DNA of 38,050 nt. Source: Pyrodictiaceae archaeon (GTDB lineage Archaea; Thermoproteota; Thermoprotei_A; Sulfolobales; Pyrodictiaceae). The stretch lies in the NCBI GenBank assembly GCA_027046265.1, contig JALTZF010000110.1, forward strand, positions 1 to 38,050, written 5' to 3'. Within the stretch, counting starts at the first letter, position 1; every line of letters starts with the position of its first letter. Below the pieces are notes generated by a model, which made no database searches, was not told the DNA's origin, and worked only from the letters and a program-made list of their open reading frames with translations. Position numbers and translations under genes: made by a program. Of this stretch, positions 8,078 through 18,500 are shown piece by piece.

Positions 8078-9231
8078 CTGCATAGCTTTGGTGTTTTAAC
8101 ACTCTCAGTATAGGCCCTTAGCAGTCTCTCTCTAGCATTAGTCAGTCTTGGGTGTATAACTTTGTCGAGGACTGTCCCACAAGCCTTAGGTATCTCCATA
8201 TGGTCAACAACCTTCTTTGCTACACCACCTATAAGGCCGTCTGCTACGAGTGCATAGCCGTGAGCTGCATGCTTCGTCTTCTTTGCACCCTCAAGGAAGG
8301 GAAGAGGCTCTATCTCTATGCTACTTGGCAGCCTGGAAGCTATGTCTTTGACTAGCCTCTCTATAGATGCAAGCCTGCCAGATACAGCGACCTTATCAAT
8401 ACCCTTTCTCGAGTAGACTCCTGCAATTGTTGTAGCTATAGCCTCTATCATTGACTCGTAAGCCTCTTTGCATAGAGTATTGCTGCTATAGGCCTTGGAG
8501 ACTGCTTCTTCGGGGTCTATAGTGTTACAAGCCTCCATGACGCCGCCCCGGAAGACATCACTCTTCCTCCAATTCTTGCCCATGACTACTACTTCGAGAT
8601 CCAAGGGGCCTGCTGTGAGCATACCGGTGCCAAGGACTGTGCCTCCCCAACCCCAAGTAATCTTGCCTTTCTCAACAACCATTAGTGCATTGTAGCCATA
8701 CCCCATCTCTAACACCATGAGATTTGCTCTAGATGGCTCATCACGTGCATACTGGTACACTGCTAGCACTGTGACTGATAGCTTGTCAGCTGTCCCAAGA
8801 TCTATTCTGTTTATTTTTGCGCCTGCTTTAAGTGTTGGCAAGTGAACTACGCCCGGTATGAATACTGCACGGAGATCCTTTGCTTCTACAAGCTTGACAA
8901 CAGTTTCGGTAAGAGCCTTGTAGACTAGTGCCCCAAGGTCGCCCCTCTTTACACCCTCGACAATCTCATCCCAGGAAGAGAGTAGTAGTATTTCAACAGC
9001 AAAACGCCACGGATCCACTATGTCCTCGGAGAATGTTGGTGGGACACCGTAGCCTGAAGGCGCTGCTACTATGTCAACTCTACCAGCTTCGTGAATAGCC
9101 TCTAAGAGGCTAGAAGGATTCTCAGCTACTACACTTGTATCAATACTATTTTCCCACACAACAACACCATCCTCTACTACAACTAGGTCAAAGCTACGTG
9201 ACCCCGGGTCCACGCCAAGCACGCGAACCAT
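8074..9231 (-). CDS. DUF1464 protein, ASKHA-type sugar/acetate-kinase-like fold
   Basis: The N-terminus VLGVDPGSRSFDLVVVEDG is an ASKHA phosphate-1 loop. A second glycine-rich segment (WGWGGTVLGTG) and KVAVSGRLASIERLV near the C-terminus match the phosphate-2 and adenosine segments. I recognise the whole as DUF1464, an archaeal family sometimes annotated as a butyrate-kinase-like protein. Nucleotide binding is a reasonable inference; the substrate is unknown. 385 residues with ATG or GTG at 9231 is close to family length. The gene is divergent to herA, so its promoter shares the 142-base gap with that operon. Confidence 0.75.
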   Translation of the reverse strand: MVRVLGVDPGSRSFDLVVVEDGVVVWENSIDTSVVAENPSSLLEAIHEAGRVDIVAAPSGYGVPPTFSEDIVDPWRFAVEILLLSSWDEIVEGVKRGDLGALVYKALTETVVKLVEAKDLRAVFIPGVVHLPTLKAGAKINRIDLGTADKLSVTVLAVYQYARDEPSRANLMVLEMGYGYNALMVVEKGKITWGWGGTVLGTGMLTAGPLDLEVVVMGKNWRKSDVFRGGVMEACNTIDPEEAVSKAYSSNTLCKEAYESMIEAIATTIAGVYSRKGIDKVAVSGRLASIERLVKDIASRLPSSIEIEPLPFLEGAKKTKHAAHGYALVADGLIGGVAKKVVDHMEIPKACGTVLDKVIHPRLTNARERLLRAYTESVKTPKLCS

Positions 9232-9347
9232 GGCTTGACACCAAACTCACCATATCTTTGGCTATCTAAGCTAAAAACACCATGTCATAGCCTACTACTC
9301 CAGGTGTTTTCTTAGCGTAGTGGCGCTCGTTCCCCTATTCTTATGTG

Positions 9348-9354
9348 TATAAAA
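9348..9354 (+). promoter_or_regulatory. TATA box of the herA-nurA operon
   Basis: TATAAAA preceded by a short A/T stretch predicts a start of transcription near 9375-9378. That is downstream of the TTG at 9374 and supports TTG 9398 as the herA start, with AAGGGG at 9386-9391 as its ribosome-binding site. Confidence 0.6.
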
Positions 9355-9397
9355 TGTTATCAGGTAGGCTCTTTTGACTACTAGGAAGGGGCTACGG

Positions 9398-11041
9398 TTG
9401 CCGGAGGATATTGTCGGGTACGTGCTCTCGGGTTCCTCCTCGACACTTGTAAGGTTTCAGCTCACGCTTAACGGCGAGAAAGTCCTCCAGGAGGGTATGC
9501 TTGTTGTTGTTGGCCATGATAAGAGGGTTATTGCACGTATAGAAGCTCTAAAGCCTATCAATACACTCTTCACTGAAGGCGATGAATGGAGTGAGGCACG
9601 GAGAAGAGGGCAGATACCGAGAATAGACGTCGGCGGATATGTTGTCGCTGAAGCGGTAATCCTTGGAGAAAGCCAGCCTGGTGGCGGTTTGGGAGAGCCT
9701 AGCAGGCCTCCGTGGCCTGGCGAGCCAGTCTATTTGCTTGGGAAAAAGGGGTTACAAGGCGTCTTAGGCTTATCCCACGACGAGCCCGGGGTTGTGTGGT
9801 TTGGAGAACTTGTAGGCTATCAGGGAGCTGGTGTGCCTCTCAGCGTGGAGAACATTACGATGCATTTAGGCGTCTTTGGTGAAACTGGAAGTGGTAAGAG
9901 CTATGCTGTAGGCTATCTCATCGAGCTACTCAGCCGCATACCATTAGGTGGCGGGGAGCACTCTGCTTTCCCTATAGTGGTCGTGGATGCGAATGGAGAC
10001 TACCTCGACTACCATGAACGGTTCTCGAAGGGAGAAAGGATTGGCGAGTATAGGCTTGTCTTACGACTAGTGTTTCCTGGCAGTATGGCTAGATACAAGC
10101 CCTATACTAGGCTTCTCACAATATCCTTGGACGGATTCTCTGTTAGAGAAATAGCAGAATTCGTCATAGCATACCGTAGTGGTGGTGTAGAAATCAATGA
10201 GCTCCAAGTATCACTCTTAGAGAGGGCTCTCCGAGAATTCGAGGGTATTTATGGATTTACGGAACTGCTCACTAAGAGGCTAGGCGAACTGCTTGACGCT
10301 ATAGACTCCTTGAGCCGTGGCCCTGGAGCAATGTTTCATGCCCAGACAGGGAGGGCAGTGAAGAGTGCTGTAGAGAAATTATATCAAGACCTTGTTAAGG
10401 GCTATAAGATCCTCTCGATAGAGCCAAGCCTTGATGAGAAGCTTATTGACGAAGTAACTCTTTCACCGTCACTTGTCATACTCGACTATTCTCCAGAGGG
10501 AGCGCCGGGGATACCATTACCTGTTAAACAGCTTGTATTAGCGTATCTTGCTAGATTACTTTACAAGAGGTTCACAGACTACAAGACACGCGGTGACGAG
10601 CGATACCTTGGCTTAGTCATAGAGGAGGCACAAAACTACGCGCCAAACTCTCGTACGTATCCTGTTGCTTGGAGTATTGCACGTGACTATCTAAGCTTAA
10701 TAGCTACACAGGGAAGAAAGTTCGGGATAAGCCTAGTACTAGTATCTCAGCGGCCTAGTTTTGTTGATCCTGTTGTTGTGAGTATGCTTAACACATTCAT
10801 AGTGTTCCGTAGTGCGCCAGACGATGTAGCCTATATCTCCAAGGCTACTGGTGGCTTGCCTCAGCCGCTGAGAGAGAAACTGACACGGCTCCCTCGAGGT
10901 GTTGCACTAGTCTCTGGGCAGATGAACCTCCTAGGGTTCCCTGTACTAGTAAGAACTGGTAGTCGGAGTGTCGGCCATAAAATGGGGCGTACTAGGGTTG
11001 TAGAGGCATTAAAGAGGCTTAAGAGGGCTGGAAGGCAATGA
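9398..11041 (+). CDS. herA: HerA bipolar DNA translocase/helicase
   Basis: HerA is a hexameric ATPase that works with NurA and Mre11-Rad50 to resect DNA ends and make 3' overhangs. The N-terminal HAS barrel is followed by Walker A VFGETGSGKSYAV and Walker B GLVIEEAQNYAP, with the QRPSFVDP segment late in the core; these are the family's landmarks. The frame opens at TTG 9374, but promoter spacing and the AAGGGG site favour TTG 9398, giving 547 residues. The nurA start overlaps the stop (ATGA at 11038-11041), so the two are translationally coupled. No mre11 or rad50 is in this window. Confidence 0.94.
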   Translation: MPEDIVGYVLSGSSSTLVRFQLTLNGEKVLQEGMLVVVGHDKRVIARIEALKPINTLFTEGDEWSEARRRGQIPRIDVGGYVVAEAVILGESQPGGGLGEPSRPPWPGEPVYLLGKKGLQGVLGLSHDEPGVVWFGELVGYQGAGVPLSVENITMHLGVFGETGSGKSYAVGYLIELLSRIPLGGGEHSAFPIVVVDANGDYLDYHERFSKGERIGEYRLVLRLVFPGSMARYKPYTRLLTISLDGFSVREIAEFVIAYRSGGVEINELQVSLLERALREFEGIYGFTELLTKRLGELLDAIDSLSRGPGAMFHAQTGRAVKSAVEKLYQDLVKGYKILSIEPSLDEKLIDEVTLSPSLVILDYSPEGAPGIPLPVKQLVLAYLARLLYKRFTDYKTRGDERYLGLVIEEAQNYAPNSRTYPVAWSIARDYLSLIATQGRKFGISLVLVSQRPSFVDPVVVSMLNTFIVFRSAPDDVAYISKATGGLPQPLREKLTRLPRGVALVSGQMNLLGFPVLVRTGSRSVGHKMGRTRVVEALKRLKRAGRQ

Positions 11042-12069
11042 GTAGAGGCTTGAGCGCGAGTTTAGGTGAGGCCTTCGAAAAAGCGCTGGGTAGAGCATTA
11101 GAGAGAGTAGGCAGAGCATACTCCGAGTCTCTGAGACTTTCATACAAGCTTGTCAACGAAGCCGGAAACAAGAGGCTCCTAAAATCCGTACATGATATCT
11201 CCCTACCTGACGCCCCAGTCTATGGTGTGGATGGTAGTCTGGCTAGGTTAAAGCTTGGGTCAAGGATAGTGGCTGTACTACATGCTGTATCTGTTAAACT
11301 CCCCAGTGGCTTAACTGGAGAGATAAGACATGAGCATATTATGTCCATAATTGAGTTGCCCCAAGCAGGCATAGAGTCTGAAGAGGCTCTTGAGATTGGT
11401 ATGATTGCTCTTGAGACTCTGATGCTAGCATATCTAGCAAAGAACACTGAGAATAAGGCCTTAGTATTTATTGATGGACCTCTAGCAGATCCCCCATGGC
11501 AGCCCAAGAGCACAACCATACTCTGGGACATTGCAAGCCAGCTATCAGCAGACCACGGAGTTGATGCTGAAAACATAGTCGATATACACCAGTGGAGGAG
11601 GAGTGTTCTAGCAGAGTTCAAGGGTAGGGTATATGGTGTTGTTAAGCGGATTTCGAGTAGTAGACTCCTAGGCTTTCTAGGGGATCTTGATGACGATGAC
11701 TCTATACTGAGAAGTCTGCTTATAGGACTTAAACGGAGAGGGCTTGGGCCCCACTATATTCACCTGGCACCCTTAAGAGATGGCGTCTACGGCGTATACG
11801 GCAATATCTATGCATGCTATGTGTTGGATACACAACACTCAAGCATATACCGGCTCGAAATGACACATAGTGAGTGCGAGCCTGCAGTACAGTACTCTAT
11901 AGCACTGACACTCCCTGGTCACAAACTCCCTCTACCAATACTTCTTGCGCACAGCTATGCTCAAGTACCCCATAAGCTCCTGGGGAGAACGTTAGGTATG
12001 CTTGTCTCAGACATAGCAAAGGAGGCCGTGAGCTTTGAGGAAGTCATAGCGATTCTTGACCAGACATGA
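11038..12069 (+). CDS. nurA: NurA 5'-3' nuclease
   Basis: NurA is the nuclease partner of HerA in DNA-end resection. The conserved N-terminal aspartate motif is YGVDGSLARL (D65), a second acidic centre is LVFIDGPLADPP (D146), and late motifs LPLPILLAHSYAQV match the family's C-terminal part of the RNase H-like core. The four-base ATGA overlap with herA indicates coupling and stoichiometric production. 343 residues is in the usual range. The next gene, nmd3, follows after about 90 bases and may have its own promoter. Confidence 0.93.
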   Translation: MSRGLSASLGEAFEKALGRALERVGRAYSESLRLSYKLVNEAGNKRLLKSVHDISLPDAPVYGVDGSLARLKLGSRIVAVLHAVSVKLPSGLTGEIRHEHIMSIIELPQAGIESEEALEIGMIALETLMLAYLAKNTENKALVFIDGPLADPPWQPKSTTILWDIASQLSADHGVDAENIVDIHQWRRSVLAEFKGRVYGVVKRISSSRLLGFLGDLDDDDSILRSLLIGLKRRGLGPHYIHLAPLRDGVYGVYGNIYACYVLDTQHSSIYRLEMTHSECEPAVQYSIALTLPGHKLPLPILLAHSYAQVPHKLLGRTLGMLVSDIAKEAVSFEEVIAILDQT

Positions 12070-12161
12070 CTCACCGAATGCGCCAAGCGAGCGCCAGGTT
12101 AATTCGAGGCTATACATGTAACACACCTACTCATGGCTTAGAGTGAAGGGAGTTGAGAGCG

Positions 12162-13208
12162 ATGCCTCAGTGTATACGCTGTGGCCGCACTGTTGACTTG
12201 TTAGTTGATGGTAGACTCTGTAAGGATTGCTACCTTGAGACTTACGGCTTGGGCGTAGCCCCTAAGAGGATAGAGTTGACCGTATGCACAAAGTGCGGAA
12301 GTTTTAGGTATGAAGGACGGTGGCTCCCGCCACCTAGCGATGGGCTGGAAGGCATTGTTGGCCTATTATTCCAGGCAAGATTCAAGCCTGGAGACTACAC
12401 TAGCTATTACCGCGTTGAACACGTAGAAATGAGCCCGGACGCCGATATCGCCCTAGTCAGTGTTAGCGGCTATTTGAAGACAGTAAACGAGGAAGTTGAA
12501 GTAGAGTATAGTGTTCCAGTCATCATAAAGAAGCAGGTATGCCCCATATGCATCCGCAAGGCTTCTGGAGCCCCCACAGCAATAGTGCAAGTACGCGGCT
12601 ATGATGGCCGCTTATCCCCCGACGAGAAGGAGGCTGTCCACAACATACTATCTAGCCTCGGTGAAAGCGTGCTTGACTTCATAATATCTATAGACGACGT
12701 GAGGGAGGGTATTGACATAAAAATGGTTGACCATGCAGCAGCTAGAACTCTAGCAGCCAAGCTACGCTCAATACTAGCTGCTAAGGTCAAAGAATCACAT
12801 AAGGTAATAGGCCAAAGAAATGATGGGCGTAGAGTGTCAAGGCTCACACTCTCTGTTAGACTACCCTTCTTCACGAAGGGAAGCATAGTGGGCTACAAGA
12901 ATAGACTTGCTATTGTAGAGGACGTAAAGCATGGCTATGTAGCAGTAAGGCTTCTTGGAACAAAAAAGATGCACCGTTTAAGAAGTGATGATGCCTGGAA
13001 CACGCTTGAACCACCCGGCTATGATGACGAGAAACACGTCATAATAGCGGCCCTAGAGCCTGGGTGGATACACTTACAGAGCCTAGATAAGGGCATGGAG
13101 TACCTAGAGTTGCGCCATGGAGAAGTAACTATTGAAGGTAGAGTTGAAGTTGGGAAGTATGCACGCCTACTACTCTACAAAGGTAAGTACTACTTACTGA
13201 TAAACTAA
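12162..13208 (+). CDS. nmd3: NMD3-family ribosome large-subunit assembly protein
   Basis: Paired zinc motifs open the protein (C4/C7 and C20/C23 in CIRCGRTVDLL...CKDC), followed by TVCTKCGSF and CPICIRKASG, the order seen in NMD3. In eukaryotes NMD3 binds the 60S subunit for export and late maturation; archaeal versions lack the export tail and are thought to act in large-subunit maturation. The ATG at 12162 is preceded by GGGAG with nine-base spacing, better than the in-frame TTG at 12153. The C-terminal third is beta-rich, as in the eIF5A-like and related domains of the family. It converges on the MTH1187-type gene. Confidence 0.88.
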   Translation: MPQCIRCGRTVDLLVDGRLCKDCYLETYGLGVAPKRIELTVCTKCGSFRYEGRWLPPPSDGLEGIVGLLFQARFKPGDYTSYYRVEHVEMSPDADIALVSVSGYLKTVNEEVEVEYSVPVIIKKQVCPICIRKASGAPTAIVQVRGYDGRLSPDEKEAVHNILSSLGESVLDFIISIDDVREGIDIKMVDHAAARTLAAKLRSILAAKVKESHKVIGQRNDGRRVSRLTLSVRLPFFTKGSIVGYKNRLAIVEDVKHGYVAVRLLGTKKMHRLRSDDAWNTLEPPGYDDEKHVIIAALEPGWIHLQSLDKGMEYLELRHGEVTIEGRVEVGKYARLLLYKGKYYLLIN

Positions 13209-13281
13209 GCCCTAATAAACGCTTTAAAAATAAGTTTAGATTAAATTCTTGTACCACTAGCATATATTGAATCAACTTACA

Positions 13282-13626
13282 CTACATCACGCCATGTATC
13301 TCCTTTCTTATCTTCTCTTTCTCCTCAGCCATTTTTGCTAGAACACTCTGGACTAGCTGATCAGGTGTGCGCTCTTCTACGTCTCTACGGTCATCAACCA
13401 TTACTATTGTTACTACTCTCATGACCCCCATACTGTAGAGTTCGTCGTGCACCATCTTTACAATTCTGCCAACCTCGCTCAAGTCGTTGACTTGTATGAC
13501 TGTAGTGTCAGGTGTTACCATCGGCTTGTATCCGTGTGCCTCTAATAACGCAACAACACGCGCAATGTATCTTGAAGCACTTGTCCCAATGCCGAGCGGG
13601 AGAACTTTTAGTGAGACAATTGGCAT
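13282..13626 (-). CDS. MTH1187/YkoF-type small thiamine-binding-like protein
   Basis: The 114-residue protein reads as a single ferredoxin-like domain: VSLKVLPLGIGTSASRYIA at the N-terminus, TPDTTVIQVNDLSEV in the middle and VTIVMVDDRRD near the end are typical of the MTH1187/DUF77 family. Bacterial relatives bind thiamine or hydroxymethylpyrimidine, and structural work on the archaeal family shows small tetramers. A ligand-carrier role in thiamine salvage is inference. The start MPIVSL at 13626 fits family N-termini. No thiamine gene is adjacent. Confidence 0.85.
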   Translation of the reverse strand: MPIVSLKVLPLGIGTSASRYIARVVALLEAHGYKPMVTPDTTVIQVNDLSEVGRIVKMVHDELYSMGVMRVVTIVMVDDRRDVEERTPDQLVQSVLAKMAEEKEKIRKEIHGVM

Positions 13627-13759
13627 TGTAGCACACCTACCCAGAATAGATAGTAGTATAGTGACTTGTATTCATATAAGCCTATAGTCCTAAGGTTTAG
13701 TCTGGAATAACGGCAAGCAAAACCACTCACCATGATCCATCCTAACTAGGTGTACATTA

Positions 13760-14834
<1,075 letters not shown>

Positions 14835-14942
14835 AGCTATTCGCCATGTTTCTCTAATCCACTCTGGTATTGGGGGTTATAAAAATTACCATAGAATGGC
14901 ATATTATGAAAAACCTAAAAACCAAATTATGCAGTGGAAGTT

Positions 14943-15278
14943 CTACATGTCGGTTTCTTCTCTAGCCCATTTACAGTAGTCGCCTAGGCACGCAACAACT
15001 GGCAATACAACTACCTCTGGGACCGTGTATGGATGTACTTTCTTAACCTCTTCAATAAGCTCCTTAACTCTAGTCATGGTAGTCTTAACTACTAGGAGAT
15101 CCTCGTGGTCATCTTCTATTTTTCCTTTCCACCAATACATGCTTTTAACACTTGCAATGTTAACACATGCAACAAGTCTTTTCTCGAGAAGCACTTTAGC
15201 GATCTCTCTTCCTTTTTCATGTGGTGCTGTAATAAAGGCTACGACGAGGCCACCCTCTATCATGTCATGTTCACCCAT
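14943..15278 (-). CDS. cutA: CutA1 family protein
   Basis: The small trimeric ferredoxin-like protein CutA is identified by VVAFITAPHEKGREIAKVLL, LVACVNIASVKSMYWWKG, EDLLVVKTTMTRV and HPYTVPEVVVLPV. CutA binds divalent metals in vitro; a role in copper tolerance was proposed in E. coli, but the archaeal role is unknown. 111 residues is normal. The start may be ATG 15278 or the second methionine at M6. It lies downstream of nothing obvious in its own direction and ends about 110 bases before the tRNA-Lys promoter. Confidence 0.93.
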   Translation of the reverse strand: MGEHDMIEGGLVVAFITAPHEKGREIAKVLLEKRLVACVNIASVKSMYWWKGKIEDDHEDLLVVKTTMTRVKELIEEVKKVHPYTVPEVVVLPVVACLGDYCKWAREETDM

Positions 15279-15343
15279 CTAGTTTGTCTTTATCTAGTAC
15301 AAAATAGTATGATAAAAAAGTATGTTTTAGACAGTTGCAAAGC

Positions 15344-15351
15344 TTTATAAT
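15344..15351 (+). promoter_or_regulatory. TATA-box candidate for the PsiE-like gene
   Basis: TTTATAAT in an A/T-rich gap lies about 85-92 bases upstream of ATG 15436, whose own GGTGA ribosome-binding site is seven bases before it. A leader of some 60 bases is implied. Confidence 0.4.
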
Positions 15352-15435
15352 AAACTATTTTACTAGTATTAGAAGTAGCAGGTTAATTGAACTAAGAATA
15401 AACACTTACAATCTTACAAGACATGGTGACATATT

Positions 15436-15858
15436 ATGGCAGAAAGGAGAATCTTTAGAGGCTACGTATTTATAGCTCAACAACTCCACCACGTGTTTGA
15501 GCTTGTGATATTATTTGTCCTAGGCTTAGCAATAGTTGACAGCGTATACGAACTCATAACACTTATACGTGGAGGAGAGCATGCTACCTCCATAAACACT
15601 CTACAACATGTACTCCTGATACTCGTTTATGTTGACCTTATGAGAACAGTTACAACAAGTCTTGTTGAGCAGAGATTTAGAATGGATATCCTACTTGAAG
15701 CAATTACTATTGCTGTAGCGCGTGACTTAATAGGTGCGCTTGCACTAATTCAGGAGAGGCTTGATGTGATCAAGATAGCTACTCTAGCAGGGCTACTCAC
15801 CGTAACAACAGTTTTATGGCTTATTGCTGTGGGTGTTGAAAAGAGGAGAGAGCAATAG
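15436..15858 (+). CDS. PsiE-like small integral membrane protein
   Basis: Four hydrophobic helices are visible in 140 residues: about 15-40, 57-75, 93-105 and 112-133. The stretch MDILLEAITIAVARDLIGAL followed by a hydrophobic helix is the hallmark of the PsiE family (phosphate-starvation-inducible in E. coli). The archaeal role is not established, and phosphate regulation should not be assumed. The protein ends in a basic tail (EKRREQ), suggesting a cytoplasmic C-terminus. It converges on the flavoprotein gene with a 21-base gap. Confidence 0.7.
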   Translation: MAERRIFRGYVFIAQQLHHVFELVILFVLGLAIVDSVYELITLIRGGEHATSINTLQHVLLILVYVDLMRTVTTSLVEQRFRMDILLEAITIAVARDLIGALALIQERLDVIKIATLAGLLTVTTVLWLIAVGVEKRREQ

Positions 15859-15879
15859 GTTGGTTAGAGATTCTATCCT

Positions 15880-16896
15880 CTAACTTGTTCTCCAGCCTAG
15901 TCTACCTTCCAAGTAAGCCTCTATGGCTTTAGCAGCATCTAGCCCGCTCTTTGCTGCTGGACCTATTAAACTAGCACCATGTGATACATCGCCAGCAGCA
16001 AATACGGGCTCACGTGTAGTTCTCTTATACTCGTCAACATCAATAGTACCGTCATCCCTAAGCTTTATCCCATAGTCTCCTCCGTTGAAAGGAGGTGTTG
16101 GTATAAGGCCTATAGCCTCAAGGACCATGTCTACTTTGAGTGTGAAGTATTCACCAGTACTAATTGGTCTGGGTCTTGTCTTGCCAGGCTCATGAACGAG
16201 TCTAAGCTTTTCCAATCTCACCTCTACTAGGTGCCCGTTATCGCCGCGGTATTCTACAGGCATAGTTAACTCATATATTATAGCACCTTGATCCTCCATC
16301 TCCTTAAATCCTCTCTCTCCTGCAGGCGCATATTGTCTTGTACGCCTATAGGACACGTAGACCTCCTTGGCCCCTAACCACTTGGACACATATACGGCGT
16401 CAACCGCCGTTAGCCCACCACCTACAACTAGTACTCGAGGCTTTATCATAGGCTTATTGTTGCTATAACCATATTTCCAAAGATGGTAATCTACAATCCA
16501 CTCAGTAGCTGGGAGGACTTCAGGGAGATCATTGCCAGGTATGTTTAATCTCCTACTTTTCCAAGTACCAGTTGCTATTAATACAGCATTGTGAGCATTA
16601 ATTATGTCTCCAAGAAGAATGTCACGGCCAACTCTCGTGTTTTGCTTGAAGACAACGCCAAGATCCTTTAATTCCTTAATGCCATTCCTCACTTTATCTT
16701 TGTTTATGTGTATTTCAAGCACTCCAAATATCATGAAACCACCAGGCTCAGGCATTTGGTCATATATAGTTACTTTGTATCCTTTACATCTTAAGTAGCC
16801 AGCAGCATAGAGACCAGCTGGCCCAGCGCCTATTATTCCAACACTCTTGTCTTTTTCAGGATGCTCGCCAGGCTTACACCCTACTATGAACCTCAT
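15880..16896 (-). CDS. GltD/NfnB-like NAD(P)H flavoprotein oxidoreductase without the N-terminal Fe-S domain
   Basis: An FAD-binding Rossmann motif VGIIGAGPAGLYAAGYL (19-35), the MPEPGGFMIFGV segment and an NAD(P)H motif RVLVVGGGLTAVDAV with YVSYRRTRQYAPAG place it with the glutamate synthase small subunit and related electron-transfer flavoproteins. At 338 residues it lacks the N-terminal iron-sulfur domain of GltD (normally about 450 or more residues), so an external redox partner is needed. No gltB or other large subunit is adjacent. The nearest ferredoxin-like gene (34453) is far away. Its function is best described as an NAD(P)H-dependent oxidoreductase of unknown acceptor. Confidence 0.82.
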   Translation of the reverse strand: MRFIVGCKPGEHPEKDKSVGIIGAGPAGLYAAGYLRCKGYKVTIYDQMPEPGGFMIFGVLEIHINKDKVRNGIKELKDLGVVFKQNTRVGRDILLGDIINAHNAVLIATGTWKSRRLNIPGNDLPEVLPATEWIVDYHLWKYGYSNNKPMIKPRVLVVGGGLTAVDAVYVSKWLGAKEVYVSYRRTRQYAPAGERGFKEMEDQGAIIYELTMPVEYRGDNGHLVEVRLEKLRLVHEPGKTRPRPISTGEYFTLKVDMVLEAIGLIPTPPFNGGDYGIKLRDDGTIDVDEYKRTTREPVFAAGDVSHGASLIGPAAKSGLDAAKAIEAYLEGRLGWRTS

Positions 16897-17083
16897 AACC
16901 TAGCTACCCTCCAGGCATTATACAGAAGGTGCTTAAGGGATAAAAAACTTACATTATTGAACAAGTAGTTTTTGTGGAGAAGCTCTTCGCCCACTAGAAA
17001 CCCATTGCTATAACTAAAATACGATGGGAAAGATGGATACATGAAAAACTAAAGAAAGCTGAGGTATATTGTGTAGTCAGCAG

Positions 17084-17104
17084 TAATATTAATGTGTAAT
17101 ATTA
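17084..17104. repeat. Two palindromic octamers in tandem downstream of the inositol-phosphate synthase gene
   Basis: The self-complementary octamer TAATATTA occurs twice, separated by ATGTG, in the 231-base gap 16897-17127. That gap is the 3' region of the inositol-phosphate synthase gene and the upstream region of the GltD-like gene. I see no gene or RNA in the gap. Being A/T only, the repeats may be chance. Confidence 0.25.
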
Positions 17105-17127
17105 TGGTTTTGAATGTTTTACCCAGG

Positions 17128-18300
17128 TTATACCCGTATTATTCCCATGGACTTTAGGTACTCAATCATTTGATAGAATGCTCTTATCCTTGACATGTTC
17201 TTGGTTCCACGTGGCCCTGGATCCTTCATGAAGAATGCATTTACTGGGTATACTGTACCTTTAACATTCTTGTCTAATAATGCTTTGCTTATTCTAGCAA
17301 GATCCACTAGTAGCCCTGCAAGTGCGGGGCTATCATTTATCCTCATGTTAACTACTAGTTCGTCTTCGAGTCCATTGAAGGTCCTCCACCAGATGTGCAT
17401 TGATACAAACTTCTTGTCGCCAAGAGGTTCAAGGTATCCTGTTGGCTTTATATAGTGCGGCGAGTCGTATCCTAGTATGTCTTTTACTACACTACTCTTT
17501 GTTTCTTCCTTCATCTTATTCCTCTCTGGTATTGTTAATGCAAGAAAGTCCGTGTTGCCGCCAATGTTAAACTGAGCAATACTTAAGACATACCTATTTC
17601 TTTCAGCTAAGTGTTCTAGTAGGTCAGCTGTTAGTGGTGTAGCGCCTGTTGCACCGTCGTCGCCTAGCACTATAAGGCCTGCTTCCTCGTAGAGTTTTAC
17701 TATTGCATCGTCTCTAGCTAGTGGTGCTGGTATGACGTTCACAAAGGCTGCTTTAGAATTTGTTTCCTTAGCATACTTGTAGAGCGCATATGCATAGACG
17801 TGGCTAGCACTCAGCCTGGCTCTATCATAATTGCGTATAGCTTCTTCAAGTGCTTCAATACTATGGAATGCTTTTGCAGGCTCCGTAGTTATTGCACTTA
17901 TTACTACATCTGGTTTAACCTCTTTGAATTCCTCTACTAGTCTATCAATAGCTTTTTCAACACTATTGTATTCCTCCTCTAGTCCACGAGCTTTGAATGG
18001 TAGGCCTTTAAGACTGTCTAGATGCACACCTCTTCTTACAACAATGTTCTTTAATGTCTCTGGGATAGGCAGTACACCCTTAACAAAATGCTCAGCAACA
18101 TCGTAGAGTGTCTTGCCCACCTTAGATTCATCAACATCATAGCTTGCTACAATTTCTATATCCTCAATACGATAAGGCATATCATACTTTGCTAGAGGGA
18201 CACCATAAGGTTCTAGTTCGCCGCTCTTGATGCGCTCTACACCTATTACAAAGTGGGTGGAGACAAGGCCTTGGCCTAAGACTGCTACACGTATAGCCAT
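17128..18300 (-). CDS. ino1: myo-Inositol-1-phosphate synthase
   Basis: It converts glucose 6-phosphate to 1L-myo-inositol 1-phosphate with NAD as internal cofactor. Visible landmarks are the N-terminal AVLGQGLVSTHFVIGVERI, the catalytic-core stretches VLGDDGATGATPLTADLL and SIAQFNIGGNTDFLAL, and the C-terminal MRINDSPALAGLLVDLARIS. In archaea the product feeds inositol phospholipids and, in hyperthermophiles, the solute di-myo-inositol phosphate. ATG 18300 is chosen over GTG 18309 because GGAGG lies eight bases before it. 390 residues fits the archaeal form. A CDP-alcohol transferase that could use the product is encoded 1.4 kb upstream on the other strand. Confidence 0.95.
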   Translation of the reverse strand: MAIRVAVLGQGLVSTHFVIGVERIKSGELEPYGVPLAKYDMPYRIEDIEIVASYDVDESKVGKTLYDVAEHFVKGVLPIPETLKNIVVRRGVHLDSLKGLPFKARGLEEEYNSVEKAIDRLVEEFKEVKPDVVISAITTEPAKAFHSIEALEEAIRNYDRARLSASHVYAYALYKYAKETNSKAAFVNVIPAPLARDDAIVKLYEEAGLIVLGDDGATGATPLTADLLEHLAERNRYVLSIAQFNIGGNTDFLALTIPERNKMKEETKSSVVKDILGYDSPHYIKPTGYLEPLGDKKFVSMHIWWRTFNGLEDELVVNMRINDSPALAGLLVDLARISKALLDKNVKGTVYPVNAFFMKDPGPRGTKNMSRIRAFYQMIEYLKSMGIIRV

Positions 18301-18500
18301 TTCCTTCACCTCCTATACGTTATGAATATATGTAGCATATGGGGTCATGAGTATATTTATGCTCTAAATCCAGTCCACAACAACCAAACACATTTAATAG
18401 CTTTAGAAAAGTATGTGCAGAAAGTTGAGCCCACTATGGAGTGTAATGTTGTTAATCGTGTTGTTAAACTGCCCAGGAGGGTACTCTATAGGAGGCGGTT

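Noticed and set aside
11220-11621. A 133-residue antisense frame opposite nurA
   Set aside because: Ser/Ala/Ile-rich low-complexity shadow of nurA with no homology I recognise.
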